Assembly: GCA_017640615.1 (NCBI GenBank)
Contig: JAEPQK010000006.1
Location: forward strand, 1 to 64,000
Reading direction: 5' to 3'
Length of the DNA: 64,000 nt
Source: Rhizobiaceae bacterium
Lineage (GTDB): Bacteria; Pseudomonadota; Alphaproteobacteria; Rhizobiales; Rhizobiaceae
Shown here: positions 46,771-57,904 of the stretch, piece by piece
Numbering within the stretch: position 1 is the first letter of the stretch
How the letters are laid out: every line of letters begins with the position of its first letter
Notes under the pieces: model-generated
Databases searched by the model: none
What the model was told of the DNA's origin: nothing
The model's input: the letters and a program-made list of their open reading frames with translations, nothing else
Made by a program: the position numbers and the translations under genes

Positions 46771-48084
46771 ATGGCCGACGCGTTGCGGATCGGAATTGCG
46801 GGTCTGGGCACCGTGGGTGCTTCTACCGTGCGGGTGCTTGCCGAGAAGGCTTCCGAGCTCACACGTCAATGCGGGCGCGAACTCACCGTCACGGCCGTTT
46901 CGGCGCGCGACAAGAACCGCGACCGGGGTCTCGACCTTTCCGGCATCGAGTGGTTCGACGATCCAGACGCGCTGGCGCGCTCGGCCGAGATCGATGTCTT
47001 CGTCGAGCTGATCGGCGGCGAAGATGGCGCCGCGCTCACCAGCGTGAAGGCCGCGCTCGAAGCGGGCCGTCACGTCGTGACAGCCAACAAGGCTCTGCTT
47101 GCCAAACATGGCGTACCGCTTGCGGAGCGCGCCGAGAAAAACGGCGTCGTGCTCAACTATGAGGCGGCGGTGGCCGGCGGCATTCCCGTCATCAAAACGA
47201 TGCGGGAATCGATGGCCGGCAACACGATCAGCCGCGTGTTCGGTATCCTCAACGGCACCAGCAATTATATCCTGACCCGCATGGAGGCCGAGGGCCTGTC
47301 CTTCGCCGACTGCCTGAAGGATGCACAGCGGCTCGGCTATGCCGAGGCGGACCCGACCTTCGACATTGAAGGCCAGGACACGGCTCACAAGCTGGCGATC
47401 CTTTCCAGCCTCGCATTCGGTCACAAAATCGCGGGCGAAGACATCTATCTTGAAGGGATCTCGAATATCAGCCAGGCGGATATTCGCGCGGCGGCGGAAC
47501 TCGGCTACCGCATCAAGCTGCTGGGCGTTGCGCAGCGCACCGAGAGCGGCGTGGAGCAGCGCGTTCACCCGACCATGGTGCCCACTGCCTCCGTGATCGC
47601 GCAGGTGCATGGCGTGACGAACGCTGTCGCAGTCGAGACCGATATTCTGGGCGAGCTTCTGCTTTCGGGACCGGGTGCGGGCGGCAGCGCGACGGCTTCT
47701 GCGGTTGTCGGCGACATTGCCGATATCGCCAAGAGCCGGCCGGGCTTTCAGAACGCGCCGGTGTTCGGCCGGCCTGCCAAGCAGCTCACGCCTTACAAGC
47801 GGGCGCGGATGCGCACCCATGCGGGCGGCTACTTCATCCGCTTCACCGTGCATGACCGCGCAGGCGTCTTCGCAGCGCTTGCCAAGCGCATGGCCGACAA
47901 CGCCATTTCGCTGGAATCGATCGTTCAGCACGCCAGCGACGATCAGCCCGAAAAGCACAAGACGGTTATTCTCGTCACCCATGAGACGACGGAAGCGGCG
48001 GTGCGCAAGGCCGTTGACGGTGTGACGCGCGACGGCCACCTTGTGGACAAGGCGCAGGTCATCCGTATCGAACGGGCGGCATAG
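46771..48084 (+). CDS. hom: homoserine dehydrogenase
   Basis: IAGLGTVGASTVRVL, GILNGTSNYILTRMEAEGLSFADCLKDAQRLGYAEADPTFDIEGQDTAHKLAIL. Confidence 0.95.
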   Translation: MADALRIGIAGLGTVGASTVRVLAEKASELTRQCGRELTVTAVSARDKNRDRGLDLSGIEWFDDPDALARSAEIDVFVELIGGEDGAALTSVKAALEAGRHVVTANKALLAKHGVPLAERAEKNGVVLNYEAAVAGGIPVIKTMRESMAGNTISRVFGILNGTSNYILTRMEAEGLSFADCLKDAQRLGYAEADPTFDIEGQDTAHKLAILSSLAFGHKIAGEDIYLEGISNISQADIRAAAELGYRIKLLGVAQRTESGVEQRVHPTMVPTASVIAQVHGVTNAVAVETDILGELLLSGPGAGGSATASAVVGDIADIAKSRPGFQNAPVFGRPAKQLTPYKRARMRTHAGGYFIRFTVHDRAGVFAALAKRMADNAISLESIVQHASDDQPEKHKTVILVTHETTEAAVRKAVDGVTRDGHLVDKAQVIRIERAA

Positions 48085-48218
48085 AGCCTTTTTCCGGCGT
48101 TCCACAAAAGTTCAATCGATTCAGTTCGTTGGGTCGTCAAGCTGTCACTTGATGCCGGCAGGTTCCTTTGACAGAAGGATCGCCACGCAACGAACCACAT
48201 CCCCGCCGGAGACATCCC

Positions 48219-49196
48219 ATGGCAAAATCCGCCCAGTCGGGCCTCGACCGTATCCTGACGCTTGAGCTGGTGCGGGTGACCGAACGCGCAGCTGTTGCGG
48301 CCGCCCGGCTGCGCGGACGCGGGGATGAAAAAGAGGCCGACCAGGCGGCGGTGGACGCCATGCGCGCCGAGCTGAACCGGCTGCCGATCAAAGGCACTGT
48401 GGTTATCGGCGAAGGCGAACGCGACGAAGCGCCCATGCTCTATATCGGCGAGGAGGTTGGCGACGGCGAAGGGCCAGAGGTCGATATCGCGCTCGACCCG
48501 TTGGAAGGCACGACGATCTGCGCCAAGAACCTGCCGAATTCGCTCGCGGTGATCGCAATCGCCGAGCGCGGCAGCCTGCTTTACGCGCCCGACGTCTATA
48601 TGGACAAGATCGCGGTGGGCCCGGGTTATCCGGCCGGTATCGTCGACCTCGATGCGCCCGCGGCAGAGAACATCGCCAATATCGCCAAGGCAAAATGTGT
48701 CGCGGTGAGCGACATCACCGCCTGCATTCTCGACCGTCCGCGCCATGCGCGGCTGATCGAAGCCGTCCGCGACACTGGTGCTGCTATCCGGCTGATCGGC
48801 GATGGCGATGTCGCCGGCGTCATTCATACGACCGACCCGGACGAAACGGGCATCGACATCTATATGGGCTCGGGCGGTGCGCCTGAGGGCGTGCTTGCGG
48901 CTGCCGCGTTGCGGTGTATTGGCGGACAGATGCAGGGACGGCTGCAGCTTAACACGGACGACAAGATCGCACGCGCGGCCAAGATGGGAATTTCGGACCC
49001 GCTAAAGGTCTATACGATGGAGGAAATGGCGCGAGGCGATGTGCTTTTTGCAGCCACCGGCGTGACCGACGGGAATCTGCTGTCGGGTGTCAAATTCGGC
49101 CGCGACTCCATCGAGACTGAAACCATCGTGATGCGTTCGTCCTCGCAGACCGTGCGCAGCATCAAGGCGCGGCATCAGGACATGGACAAGTTTTGA
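48219..49196 (+). CDS. glpX: class II fructose-1,6-bisphosphatase
   Basis: KGTVVIGEGERDEAPMLYIGEEVG, DIALDPLEGTTICAK, GSGGAPEGVLAAAALRCIGG. Confidence 0.94.
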   Translation: MAKSAQSGLDRILTLELVRVTERAAVAAARLRGRGDEKEADQAAVDAMRAELNRLPIKGTVVIGEGERDEAPMLYIGEEVGDGEGPEVDIALDPLEGTTICAKNLPNSLAVIAIAERGSLLYAPDVYMDKIAVGPGYPAGIVDLDAPAAENIANIAKAKCVAVSDITACILDRPRHARLIEAVRDTGAAIRLIGDGDVAGVIHTTDPDETGIDIYMGSGGAPEGVLAAAALRCIGGQMQGRLQLNTDDKIARAAKMGISDPLKVYTMEEMARGDVLFAATGVTDGNLLSGVKFGRDSIETETIVMRSSSQTVRSIKARHQDMDKF

Positions 49197-49260
49197 GTTC
49201 GCGCGGGATATCGCCCCGCACGACCTTTCGCGCAAAAGCCTGAACGCGCATGATGCTGCG

Positions 49261-51042
49261 ATGAGCGGCGAAAAGCGTCTATTCCTCGATGTCGATAATT
49301 CGGCGACAGGCCGCGCTTGGCGGCATCGGCTCGATATGCGCCAGGAGCAGCTTGCGACAGCGATCGCGCAGGAGCATGGCCTGCCCGACATAGTTTCGCG
49401 AGTTCTCGCTGGGCGCGGCATACAGGCGGAGGGGGCCGAGCGCTTTCTCGATCCGACGATCCGCGATCTTCTGCCCGACCCTTCGACGCTGACAGACATG
49501 AAAGCCGCCGCAGACCGGCTGGCCAAAGCGATCTGTAACAGGGAGCGGGTGGCGATCTTTGGCGACTACGATGTCGATGGCGCGGTATCGTCGGCCATGC
49601 TGGCGCGCTTCCTGCGGCACTATGGTATCGAGGCGCGTATCTACATTCCCGACCGCATTTTCGAGGGCTACGGGCCGAACCCGGATGCGATGCGTGAACT
49701 CGCCGGTTCGGCAAGCCTGATCGTCACGGTCGATTGCGGCACCAACAGCGCAGAAGCGATCGCAGCGGGCAGGGCGGCAGGAGCCGATGTGCTGGTGCTC
49801 GACCATCATCAGGTCGGCGGTGCGCTTCCCGCCGATACGCTGGTGGTCAATCCGAACCGGGACGACGATCTCTCAGGGCAGGGGCATCTATGCGCGGCCG
49901 GCGTGGTGTTTCTGTCCCTTGTCGAAACCGTGCGGCGGCTGCGTGGAGCAAGCGACCTGCCGTCGCCACCGGACCTCCTGAAATATCTCGACCTGTTGGC
50001 GCTTGCGACTGTTGCTGACGTCGTTCCACTGACGGGCGCAAACCGGGCTTTCGTGGTCAAGGGGCTGATTGCAATGCGGGCGCTCGGCAATCCCGGCCTC
50101 GCGGCACTCATTCGGGCTGCTCGTATCGGCGAGCCGGTTGCGACATTTCATCTGGGCTTCGTGCTCGGCCCCCGCATCAATGCCGGTGGGCGCATCGGCG
50201 ATGCAGCGCTTGGTGCGCGCCTGCTCGCAACCGACGATCCCACCGAAGCGCAGGAAATTGCAGAGACGCTGGAGCGGCTCAACGCCGAGCGACAGGCACT
50301 CGAGCAGCAGATGGTGGACGAGGCTAAAGCCGAAGCCGACGCCGAGATGGCGGCGGGCGGAGGGCCCGAGATTCTGGTCGCCGGCTCGCGCGAGTGGCAC
50401 CCCGGCATTGTCGGTCTCATCGCCTCGCGCCTGAAGGACCATGCGCGGCGGCCTGCATTCGCAATTGCGTTCAACGCAAATGGTGTCGGAACCGGCTCGG
50501 GGCGTTCGATAGCAGGCTTCGACCTTGGCCGTCTCGTCAACGCGGCGGTCGAGAAAGGCCTGCTCATCAAGGGCGGCGGCCACGCTATGGCCGCTGGCAT
50601 AACCGTGGAAAAGGCCAAGCTCGCGGAGTTGCGCGGCTTCTTCGAAGAGGCGGCTGGCGGGCGCATTTTCGCGCTGCGCGATCAGGAAAGCGTGCTCATC
50701 GACGCGGCACTTTCGGCCGGCGGTGCAACGATCGATCTGGTCGAGACGCTGGAGCGCGCCGGGCCATACGGGGCCGGGCACGCCGCTCCGCTGCTGGTCC
50801 TGCCACGGCACATCCTGTCCGACGCTCGTGTCGTGGGCACCAATCACGTTAGGGCTGAACTGCGCTCAGAAACCGGCCAGCGGCTGGCGGCGATCGCCTT
50901 TCGCGCCGCCGACAACGACCTCGGTCGCTTCCTGCTCGACCGTCGCGGACACACGATCCACGCGGTGGGCACCCTTGCCATCAATCACTGGAATGGAAAC
51001 CGGACCGTGCAACTGCGCATGGTCGATGCGGCAGCGGCCTGA
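49261..51042 (+). CDS. recJ: single-stranded-DNA-specific exonuclease RecJ
   Basis: VAIFGDYDVDGAVSSAML, VLDHHQ, LGFVLGPRINAGGRIGDA, GGGHAMAAG. Confidence 0.94.
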   Translation: MSGEKRLFLDVDNSATGRAWRHRLDMRQEQLATAIAQEHGLPDIVSRVLAGRGIQAEGAERFLDPTIRDLLPDPSTLTDMKAAADRLAKAICNRERVAIFGDYDVDGAVSSAMLARFLRHYGIEARIYIPDRIFEGYGPNPDAMRELAGSASLIVTVDCGTNSAEAIAAGRAAGADVLVLDHHQVGGALPADTLVVNPNRDDDLSGQGHLCAAGVVFLSLVETVRRLRGASDLPSPPDLLKYLDLLALATVADVVPLTGANRAFVVKGLIAMRALGNPGLAALIRAARIGEPVATFHLGFVLGPRINAGGRIGDAALGARLLATDDPTEAQEIAETLERLNAERQALEQQMVDEAKAEADAEMAAGGGPEILVAGSREWHPGIVGLIASRLKDHARRPAFAIAFNANGVGTGSGRSIAGFDLGRLVNAAVEKGLLIKGGGHAMAAGITVEKAKLAELRGFFEEAAGGRIFALRDQESVLIDAALSAGGATIDLVETLERAGPYGAGHAAPLLVLPRHILSDARVVGTNHVRAELRSETGQRLAAIAFRAADNDLGRFLLDRRGHTIHAVGTLAINHWNGNRTVQLRMVDAAAA

Positions 51043-51045
51043 GGC

Positions 51046-52029
51046 TCAGACCATGACCTGGCGCATGCGTGCGATCTCGCTGAGCTGCGCCTTCGTCGTT
51101 TCGTAGCCGATGTTGATCGCCTCGTCGGCGCGGTGAAACTCGCTCAATCCGATATGGCCGAGCTTGGGCAGGATCGACATGTCCGGCGGGTCGCCTGCGA
51201 GGCGGGCGCGCGATATGCGGTCCTGTATAATATTGAAGGCTTCCACCATGACACCCATGATGCCGAGCCGCGCTTCGCGGTCCGACGTGCCGCGATCGAC
51301 CACGAGCTGGTTCGACGCCTGACCGTCGGCCTCGCTCGGCGACGGCGCATCGGCGGTGTGTTTGATGACGGCAGCGCGCCCGAAGAGATCGTAATGCAGG
51401 TTCACCGCGACCACGAGCTGCTGTTCATGCGCGCGGCAGACCGAGACCGGCACCGGATTTACCAGAGCTCCGTCGACCAACACGCGCCCGTTGCAAGCCA
51501 CCGGCTCGAACACGCCAGGCAAGGCATAGGACGCGCGCATCGCGGTGATAAGCGAGCCGCTAGAAAGCCAGATTTCGTGACCGGTGCGAATTTCGGAGGC
51601 CACGCAGACGAAAGGTTTCGGCAGATCGCTGAAGCTGACGCTCGAAAGATGCTCCTGCATGCGTGCGTTGAGCTTCATGCCGCCAAACAGGCCGCCGCCG
51701 CCAAGATTGATGTCGAGCAGGCCAAAAATGCGGCGCTTGGTCAGAGAGCGGGCGAAATCTTCCAGCTCATCGAGCTTGCCGGCGAGGTAGCAGCCGCCAA
51801 CCAGAGCGCCGATAGACGTGCCTGCGATCATGCTGATATTGACGCCGGCTTCGTCCAGCGCCCGCAATACGCCGATATGCGCCCAGCCACGCGCGGCACC
51901 GCCACCCAGCGCCAGGGCAATCCCCTGACCCGGGTCCGGATCTTCCGCAACAACCGACCCGGAGGCCGGCGGAATATCGTCGGTCACCCTCATAACATGC
52001 CTGCCGCGCAATGACGCCCATTCAAGCAT
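51046..52029 (-). CDS. patatin-like phospholipase family protein
   Basis: GIALALGGGAARGWAHIGVLRALDEAGVNISMIAGTSIGALVGG (GxGxxG, GxSxG), LVDGALVNPVPV. Confidence 0.9.
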   Translation of the reverse strand: MLEWASLRGRHVMRVTDDIPPASGSVVAEDPDPGQGIALALGGGAARGWAHIGVLRALDEAGVNISMIAGTSIGALVGGCYLAGKLDELEDFARSLTKRRIFGLLDINLGGGGLFGGMKLNARMQEHLSSVSFSDLPKPFVCVASEIRTGHEIWLSSGSLITAMRASYALPGVFEPVACNGRVLVDGALVNPVPVSVCRAHEQQLVVAVNLHYDLFGRAAVIKHTADAPSPSEADGQASNQLVVDRGTSDREARLGIMGVMVEAFNIIQDRISRARLAGDPPDMSILPKLGHIGLSEFHRADEAINIGYETTKAQLSEIARMRQVMV

Positions 52030-52111
52030 TTGGCACCTCGTCCCATACTCATCCTAGAACGTTAGGCGTATCAAAATGGTGAATATTGGGATGATGGTAA
52101 AAACGGCCACT

Positions 52112-52540
52112 TCAGCTTTCGGTGATCGGGTCTGTTTGCAACTCGGCGGTGCCGACTTCATTCAGGTGAACTGAGCGGTAGAAACAGCTGCGCCGGCCCG
52201 TATGGCACGCTGCGCGGTCACCCTGCGGGCGCACCTTGATCCACACGGCATCCTGATCGCAATCCACCCGCATCTCGGCAATCTTCTGGAAGTTCCCGGA
52301 GGTTTCGCCCTTCTTCCAGAGCTGCTTTCTCGAGCGCGACCAGTAATGGGCGATGCCGGTTTCGATGCTGAGCGCCAGCGCCTCGGCATTCATGTGGGCA
52401 AGCATCAGCACGTCGCCGGTGTCGGCGTCGGTCGCCACCGCCGTGACGAGGCCATTGGCGTCGAAGCGGGGTGTCAGGTCCGAACCGATTTCCAAAACCT
52501 GTTTGTCGTCAGGGGCGGGGGCGAATTGAATGTCGGGCAT
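52112..52540 (-). CDS. hisI: phosphoribosyl-AMP cyclohydrolase
   Basis: [58 protein letters not shown]. Confidence 0.95.
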   Translation of the reverse strand: MPDIQFAPAPDDKQVLEIGSDLTPRFDANGLVTAVATDADTGDVLMLAHMNAEALALSIETGIAHYWSRSRKQLWKKGETSGNFQKIAEMRVDCDQDAVWIKVRPQGDRAACHTGRRSCFYRSVHLNEVGTAELQTDPITES

Positions 52541-52573
52541 GCCGGGCTTTCGAATTTGGCGGCCGGCTGATGC

Positions 52574-53212
52574 TCATTCAGGGGTGCCGGCCCTGATCAT
52601 GGAAATGAAACGAACCTGTTCCTCGGGATGATCGCGAAACGCGCCCGTGAAGGTCGAGGTCAGCGTGGTCGAACCCTGCTTGCGGATGCCGCGCATGGCC
52701 ATGCACATATGTTCGGCCTCGATCATGACCGCGACGCCGCGCGGATTTAGCACGTCCTGAATGACGCCGGCAATCTGCGCGGTCAGGGCTTCCTGCGTCT
52801 GCAGGCGCTGGGCGAAGATATCGACCACGCGGGCGATCTTCGACAGACCGACGACCTTGCGGTCGGGCAGGTAGGCGACATGCGCGCGGCCGATGATCGG
52901 CACCATGTGGTGCTCGCAATGGGAATGGAAGGAAATGTCCTTCACGAGCACCATATCGTCATAACCGGCCACTTCCTCAAAGGTGCGGCCGAGTTCTTCC
53001 GCCGGATCCTTGGCGTATCCAGCGAACATTTCCTGATAGGCTTTGGCGACGCGCGCCGGCGTGTCTGTCAGGCCTTCGCGGCTTTCGTCCTCGCCAATCC
53101 AGCGCAGCAGCGTGCGCACGGCGTCTTCGACTTGCGCCTGCGAAGGGCGCTCGGCGCTGGTTTTTTCGGATGTCGCGATGGTGGCGGCAGGTTTCTTCGC
53201 GTAGGCGTCCAT
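52574..53212 (-). CDS. folE: GTP cyclohydrolase I
   Basis: [52 protein letters not shown]. Confidence 0.96.
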   Translation of the reverse strand: MDAYAKKPAATIATSEKTSAERPSQAQVEDAVRTLLRWIGEDESREGLTDTPARVAKAYQEMFAGYAKDPAEELGRTFEEVAGYDDMVLVKDISFHSHCEHHMVPIIGRAHVAYLPDRKVVGLSKIARVVDIFAQRLQTQEALTAQIAGVIQDVLNPRGVAVMIEAEHMCMAMRGIRKQGSTTLTSTFTGAFRDHPEEQVRFISMIRAGTPE

Positions 53213-53393
53213 GAAAGGCGTCTCCCGTAGTTCCTTTCGAGGAAGGAACGAGTTGAACGGACCACAGCCTTTCTCGAGGCATGGCCCCGGGCGGCGTGAA
53301 TTCCCTTGGTCTACGGGCGCGGATGCGACGTGGCGCTCCCTTGCCCGCATTGTGCATGGGTCACTATATAGGACTGGCCGGGGTGAATGAAAG

Positions 53394-53888
53394 ATGCCGG
53401 CGGCAAACGCGGTTTATGCTGCTGCCAATGTGAGTGCGCTGATGATTGACGACGTCTACAACGCCAAGATTATCGAATATGCGGGCAATATCGGCCGGAT
53501 CGGCCGGTTGGACGCGCCGCAGGCCAGCGCCACCGCGCATTCCAAACTGTGCGGGTCGACCGTGACGATCGACCTGGTAATGGAGGGCTCCACCGTCACC
53601 GACTTCGCACATGAGGTGAAAGCCTGCGCGTTGGGCCAGGCATCTTCTTCTATCATGGCACGCAATGTCGTGGGTTCGAGCGCTGATGAATTGCGCGCCG
53701 TGCGCGAGACGATGCGCAGGATGCTGAAGGAAAACGGCGAGCCGCCCGAAGGCCGCTTCGCCGACCTTAAATATCTGGAGCCGGTGCGCGACTACAAAGC
53801 CCGCCATGCCTCCACCATGCTCACCTTCGACGCGGTGGTGGATGCGATCGACCAGATTGAAAAGAAGCGGGCCGGCGAGGCCGCCTGA
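53394..53888 (+). CDS. iron-sulfur cluster assembly scaffold (IscU/NifU-like)
   Basis: [63 protein letters not shown]. Confidence 0.85.
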   Translation: MPAANAVYAAANVSALMIDDVYNAKIIEYAGNIGRIGRLDAPQASATAHSKLCGSTVTIDLVMEGSTVTDFAHEVKACALGQASSSIMARNVVGSSADELRAVRETMRRMLKENGEPPEGRFADLKYLEPVRDYKARHASTMLTFDAVVDAIDQIEKKRAGEAA

Positions 53889-53893
53889 GGTCG

Positions 53894-54268
53894 ATGGCCG
53901 ACGACGAGCATGGCGACGAAAAGCCCGGACACACGATCAAATCGCGCAACTGGCAAGGCGTCTGGCCCAAGACGCCTGGCCGGGTGATAGGCACATCGTT
54001 CGTCCGCGTCTACCAGCTCACACTTTCCGGCTTCATCGGCAATTCCTGCCGTCATTTCCCGACCTGTTCAGAATATGCCTATGAGGCGATTGCGCGCCAC
54101 GGCCTATGGTCGGGCGGCTGGCTGGGGCTGTTTCGGGTGATGCGATGCGGGCCGGGCGGCACACATGGAATCGACCCTGTTCCCGAAAGGCTGGATCGCG
54201 ACCAGACATGGTGGGCGCCATGGAGGTTCTGGCGGGTCGGCAAGAAGAAGCCCGAAGAGATTGGTTGA
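53894..54268 (+). CDS. yidD: membrane protein insertion efficiency factor YidD
   Basis: GNSCRHFPTCSEYAYEAIARHGLWSGGWLGLFRVMRCGPGGTHGIDPVPE. Confidence 0.93.
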   Translation: MADDEHGDEKPGHTIKSRNWQGVWPKTPGRVIGTSFVRVYQLTLSGFIGNSCRHFPTCSEYAYEAIARHGLWSGGWLGLFRVMRCGPGGTHGIDPVPERLDRDQTWWAPWRFWRVGKKKPEEIG

Positions 54269-54360
54269 ACTCAAAGCATTGGCGCGTTCGGCACTTGTTC
54301 ATCTGCTCTGCTGCTGGCAGGTTAGGAATCGCGCACACTCATAAGGAGAGGGAGGCCGGC

Positions 54361-54537
54361 ATGGCTCACAAATTCGAAATCTACAAAGACAAGAAGGGCG
54401 AGTTCCGCGTCCGCTTCAAATACAACAGCGAGATCATGTTCTCGACCGAGGGCTACAGCTCCAAGTCGAGCGCCGAAAATGCAATCGCCTCGATCAAGAA
54501 GAACGGGCCAGGCGCTCCGATCGAAGACAACAGCTAA
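54361..54537 (+). CDS. YegP-like DUF1508 protein
   Basis: FEIYKDKKGEFRVRFKYNSEIMFSTEGYSSKSSAENAIASIKKN. Confidence 0.9.
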   Translation: MAHKFEIYKDKKGEFRVRFKYNSEIMFSTEGYSSKSSAENAIASIKKNGPGAPIEDNS

Positions 54538-54585
54538 GTTATCCCACCGGCGTAGCCGCCGGCCTTCATTCTATGATCTTTATGC

Positions 54586-54623
54586 CGCGCCGGCACCGCA
54601 CGCTCTTTACGTGCGCCGGCGCG
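54586..54623. terminator. GC-rich hairpin in thrS upstream region
   Basis: CGCGCCGGC ... GCCGGCGCG perfect 9-bp arms. Confidence 0.45.
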
Positions 54624-54717
54624 ACGCATATGTAGCGCCCTGCCGGGGCGTGCTGCGCCTCGTACACATAACAACCACCCGCGTTCGTAGGCGGGACTGG
54701 ATAGAGAGGATGCGACC

Positions 54718-56694
54718 ATGGCGTCAGCCGTTTCACTTGCTTTTCCCGACGGTTCCAAACGCGAATACGATGCCGCCACGAGCGGCACCGAACTCGCCGA
54801 ATCGATTTCCAAATCACTGGCCAAGAAAGCTGTCGCCTATGCGCTCGATGGCGAAGTGCGCGACCTAGCCGACCCGATCGGCCGCGACGGCGCGGTGGAA
54901 ATTCTGACGCGCGACGACCCGCGCGCGCTGGAGCTCATTCGCCACGACGCCGCTCACGTTTTAGCCGAGGCGGTGCAGGAGCTTTGGCCGGGCACTCAGG
55001 TGACCATCGGCCCGGTGATCGAAAACGGCTTCTATTACGACTTCGCGCGCGATGAGCCTTTCACGCCCGACGACTTCCCGGCCATCGAAAAGAAGATGCG
55101 CGAGATCATTCAGCGCAACCAGCCCTTCACCAAGGAGGTCTGGGAGCGCGATCGCGCACGCAAGGTCTTTGCCGACAAGGGCGAGAGCTACAAGGTTGAT
55201 CTGATCGACGCTATTCCCGCCGATCAGGATTTGAAGATTTACGCGCAAGGCGACTGGTTCGATCTTTGCCGCGGGCCGCATATGGCCTCGACCGGGCAGA
55301 TCGGCAACGCTTTCAAGCTGATGAAGGTGGCCGGCGCCTATTGGCGCGGCGATGCCAACAATCCGATGCTGACGCGCATCTACGGCACCGCCTGGCGCAA
55401 CCAGAGCGAGCTCGACAACTACCTCCACATGCTGGAAGAGGCCGAGAAGCGCGACCACCGCCGTCTTGGCCGTGAGATGGACCTCTACCACTTTCAGGAA
55501 GAGGGGCCGGGCGTCGTGTTCTGGCACGCAAAGGGCTGGAAGATGTTCCAGAACCTGCTGGGCTATATGCGCCGCAGGCTGGAGCTCGATTATGACGAGG
55601 TCAACGCGCCGCAAGTGCTCGACCACTCGCTGTGGGAGACTTCCGGCCATTGGGGCTGGTATCGCGAGAACATGTTCGCGGTGACCTGCGCGGACGAAGA
55701 GGCGGAAGACAAACGCATCTTCGCGCTCAAGCCGATGAACTGCCCCGGCCATGTGCAGATTTTCAAGCATGGGCTGAAATCATATCGCGACTTGCCGGTG
55801 CGCCTGGCAGAGTTTGGGGCGGTGCATCGCTACGAGCCATCCGGCGCGCTGCACGGGCTGATGCGCGTGCGCGGCTTCACGCAGGACGACGCGCACATCT
55901 TCTGCACCGAAGAGCAGCTCGAGGCGGAGATCCTGAAGATCAACGACCTCATGATGTCGGTCTATGAGGATTTCGGCTTCACTGAAGTCGTCGTGAAGCT
56001 CGCCACGCGGCCCGAAAAGCGCGTCGGCAACGACGCTGCCTGGGATCACGCAGAAGACATTCTGCGCCGCGCGCTGACCAAGATGGAGGCCGAATCGAAC
56101 GGTCGAATCAAGGCCGGCATCAACGAAGGCGAGGGCACGTTCTACGGTCCGAAGTTCGAGTACACGCTGCGCGACGCGATCGGCCGCGAATGGCAGTGCG
56201 GCACCACTCAGGTGGACTTCCAACTGCCGGAGCGGTTCGGCGCTTTCTATATCGACAAGGATTCGGAGAAGAAGCAGCCGGTAATGGTACACCGGGCGAT
56301 CGTGGGATCGCTCGAGCGCTTCCTCGGCATTCTGATCGAAAGCCATGCCGGCCACATGCCGCTCTGGTTCGCTCCGTTGCAGGTGGTGGTCGCCACGATC
56401 ACCTCCGACGCCGACGATTATGCCATGCAGGTCGTCGACAAGCTGCGCGCGGCTGGCCTCACCGTAGAATCCGATCTGCGCAACGAGAAGATCAACTACA
56501 AGGTCCGCGAGCACTCGTTGACCAAGGTTCCGGTGATTCTCGTGTGCGGCAAACGCGAAGCCGAGGAAGGCACCGTCAATATCCGGCGGCTTGGCTCGCG
56601 CGACCAGCAGTCGATGTCGGTCGATGACGCGCTTGCCGCGCTTTTGGAAGAGGCGACGCCGCCTGACACGGTGCGCAAACGCGCCGGCAAATAA
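54718..56694 (+). CDS. thrS: threonyl-tRNA synthetase
   Basis: TGS domain, [72 protein letters not shown]. Confidence 0.97.
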   Translation: MASAVSLAFPDGSKREYDAATSGTELAESISKSLAKKAVAYALDGEVRDLADPIGRDGAVEILTRDDPRALELIRHDAAHVLAEAVQELWPGTQVTIGPVIENGFYYDFARDEPFTPDDFPAIEKKMREIIQRNQPFTKEVWERDRARKVFADKGESYKVDLIDAIPADQDLKIYAQGDWFDLCRGPHMASTGQIGNAFKLMKVAGAYWRGDANNPMLTRIYGTAWRNQSELDNYLHMLEEAEKRDHRRLGREMDLYHFQEEGPGVVFWHAKGWKMFQNLLGYMRRRLELDYDEVNAPQVLDHSLWETSGHWGWYRENMFAVTCADEEAEDKRIFALKPMNCPGHVQIFKHGLKSYRDLPVRLAEFGAVHRYEPSGALHGLMRVRGFTQDDAHIFCTEEQLEAEILKINDLMMSVYEDFGFTEVVVKLATRPEKRVGNDAAWDHAEDILRRALTKMEAESNGRIKAGINEGEGTFYGPKFEYTLRDAIGREWQCGTTQVDFQLPERFGAFYIDKDSEKKQPVMVHRAIVGSLERFLGILIESHAGHMPLWFAPLQVVVATITSDADDYAMQVVDKLRAAGLTVESDLRNEKINYKVREHSLTKVPVILVCGKREAEEGTVNIRRLGSRDQQSMSVDDALAALLEEATPPDTVRKRAGK

Positions 56695-56715
56695 CGAAAG
56701 GCGCTCGGCTGCCTC

Positions 56716-57774
56716 TCAGTCGAGCGCTTCTACAAGGGATGTCGCGTTTGCGAGCACTTCGACGTCCTGGTTGCGGCCGGGGACGATGGTGAAGTCTTTT
56801 TGGTAGATGCGGTCGCGGTTTTTCGCGATCGCCGTGTAGGTGCCTTCAGCCAAAACCATGGGGGCAAACGCGCCCACCACTTCGCGCACAATGTCGCCCG
56901 TGTCGGTCAGCACCGACCACGAAGTGTCGGCGATTGCTTCGCCCCCCTCGTCGCGCACTAGTTTGAGCGTAATCTGCGCTGCACGGTGTTCAACTGTCGC
57001 TTCCGTCAATTTGCCTGCTTCGACGCGGATATCGGCGCGGATGACGGCATTCACGGAGCCGTAAGTGGAGACGACATGATAGGTTCCGGCGTTCAGCCGG
57101 ACCACGGTGTTTGGTGCGACATTGGGGATGATCAGTGCGCGGTCACCATGCGTGCCCGCGTCGGTCTCGTAAATCGAAAAGCGCAGCTTGGACGAGGGAA
57201 TGCGCACGCCGCCCGACAGGATCGCGTCGAGCTTCACGCCGCCCGCGTCGAGCACCAGGTTTTCCGCATGCGGGTCGCGGCTGACACTTATGCGCTTGGT
57301 TGCGCCGGCGCGGCCAAACGCGGCATGGACGAAATAGCTGCCCGGTGCGAGCTCGAATACGCTTGAGCCGCCTTGGGCGGTGGCAATCAGCGGCAGCTTG
57401 CCATCCTCATCGGCCTGCGGGCCGAAGATGCGCCAGGTTACGCCGCGCGTGATTTCGGGCCCGTCGGCGAACATCTGAGCGGAGAGGCGGATCGAGCCCG
57501 GCTGAATGGCGAGCTGGCTCTGCGGGTTCGCGGGCGCGTAGCCGGAGATAGGCGGCAGGTTGAGCGGAACGTCCGACTGCGTGCCGAACGTGGTGTCGCC
57601 GCCGGCCGCCCCTGTTGATTCCTGCGCCACTACGTCCCCGCGCGGCGCGCTTTGCGGGATTGGCGGATTGGCTTCAGATGCCGTCTGCTGCGCATATGCG
57701 CCGCCTGCCGCCATGCCGATCATGGCTGCCGCGAAAACTGCCTGTCTCAGAATTGAAATCGCCCGCGCAAACAT
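56716..57774 (-). CDS. conserved exported protein of unknown function
   Basis: Signal peptide ILRQAVFAAAMIGMAAGGAYAQ; repeated beta-rich segments; no recognised family. Confidence 0.65.
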   Translation of the reverse strand: MFARAISILRQAVFAAAMIGMAAGGAYAQQTASEANPPIPQSAPRGDVVAQESTGAAGGDTTFGTQSDVPLNLPPISGYAPANPQSQLAIQPGSIRLSAQMFADGPEITRGVTWRIFGPQADEDGKLPLIATAQGGSSVFELAPGSYFVHAAFGRAGATKRISVSRDPHAENLVLDAGGVKLDAILSGGVRIPSSKLRFSIYETDAGTHGDRALIIPNVAPNTVVRLNAGTYHVVSTYGSVNAVIRADIRVEAGKLTEATVEHRAAQITLKLVRDEGGEAIADTSWSVLTDTGDIVREVVGAFAPMVLAEGTYTAIAKNRDRIYQKDFTIVPGRNQDVEVLANATSLVEALD

Positions 57775-57904
57775 GACTTGCCTTGAAACCCAGTGCGATG
57801 GCAATTTCAAGGCTGAAAACGGCGTGTGGTTTCCAGACCTCGCCAGCAGCATCGCCAGCCGCGCCATCCTCTCAATACGAATTTTCCTGCGACTGGAGCA
57901 ATCA

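Noticed and set aside
46405-48105. 566-aa minus-strand ORF opposite hom
   Set aside because: Shadow ORF; plus strand encodes unmistakable homoserine dehydrogenase.
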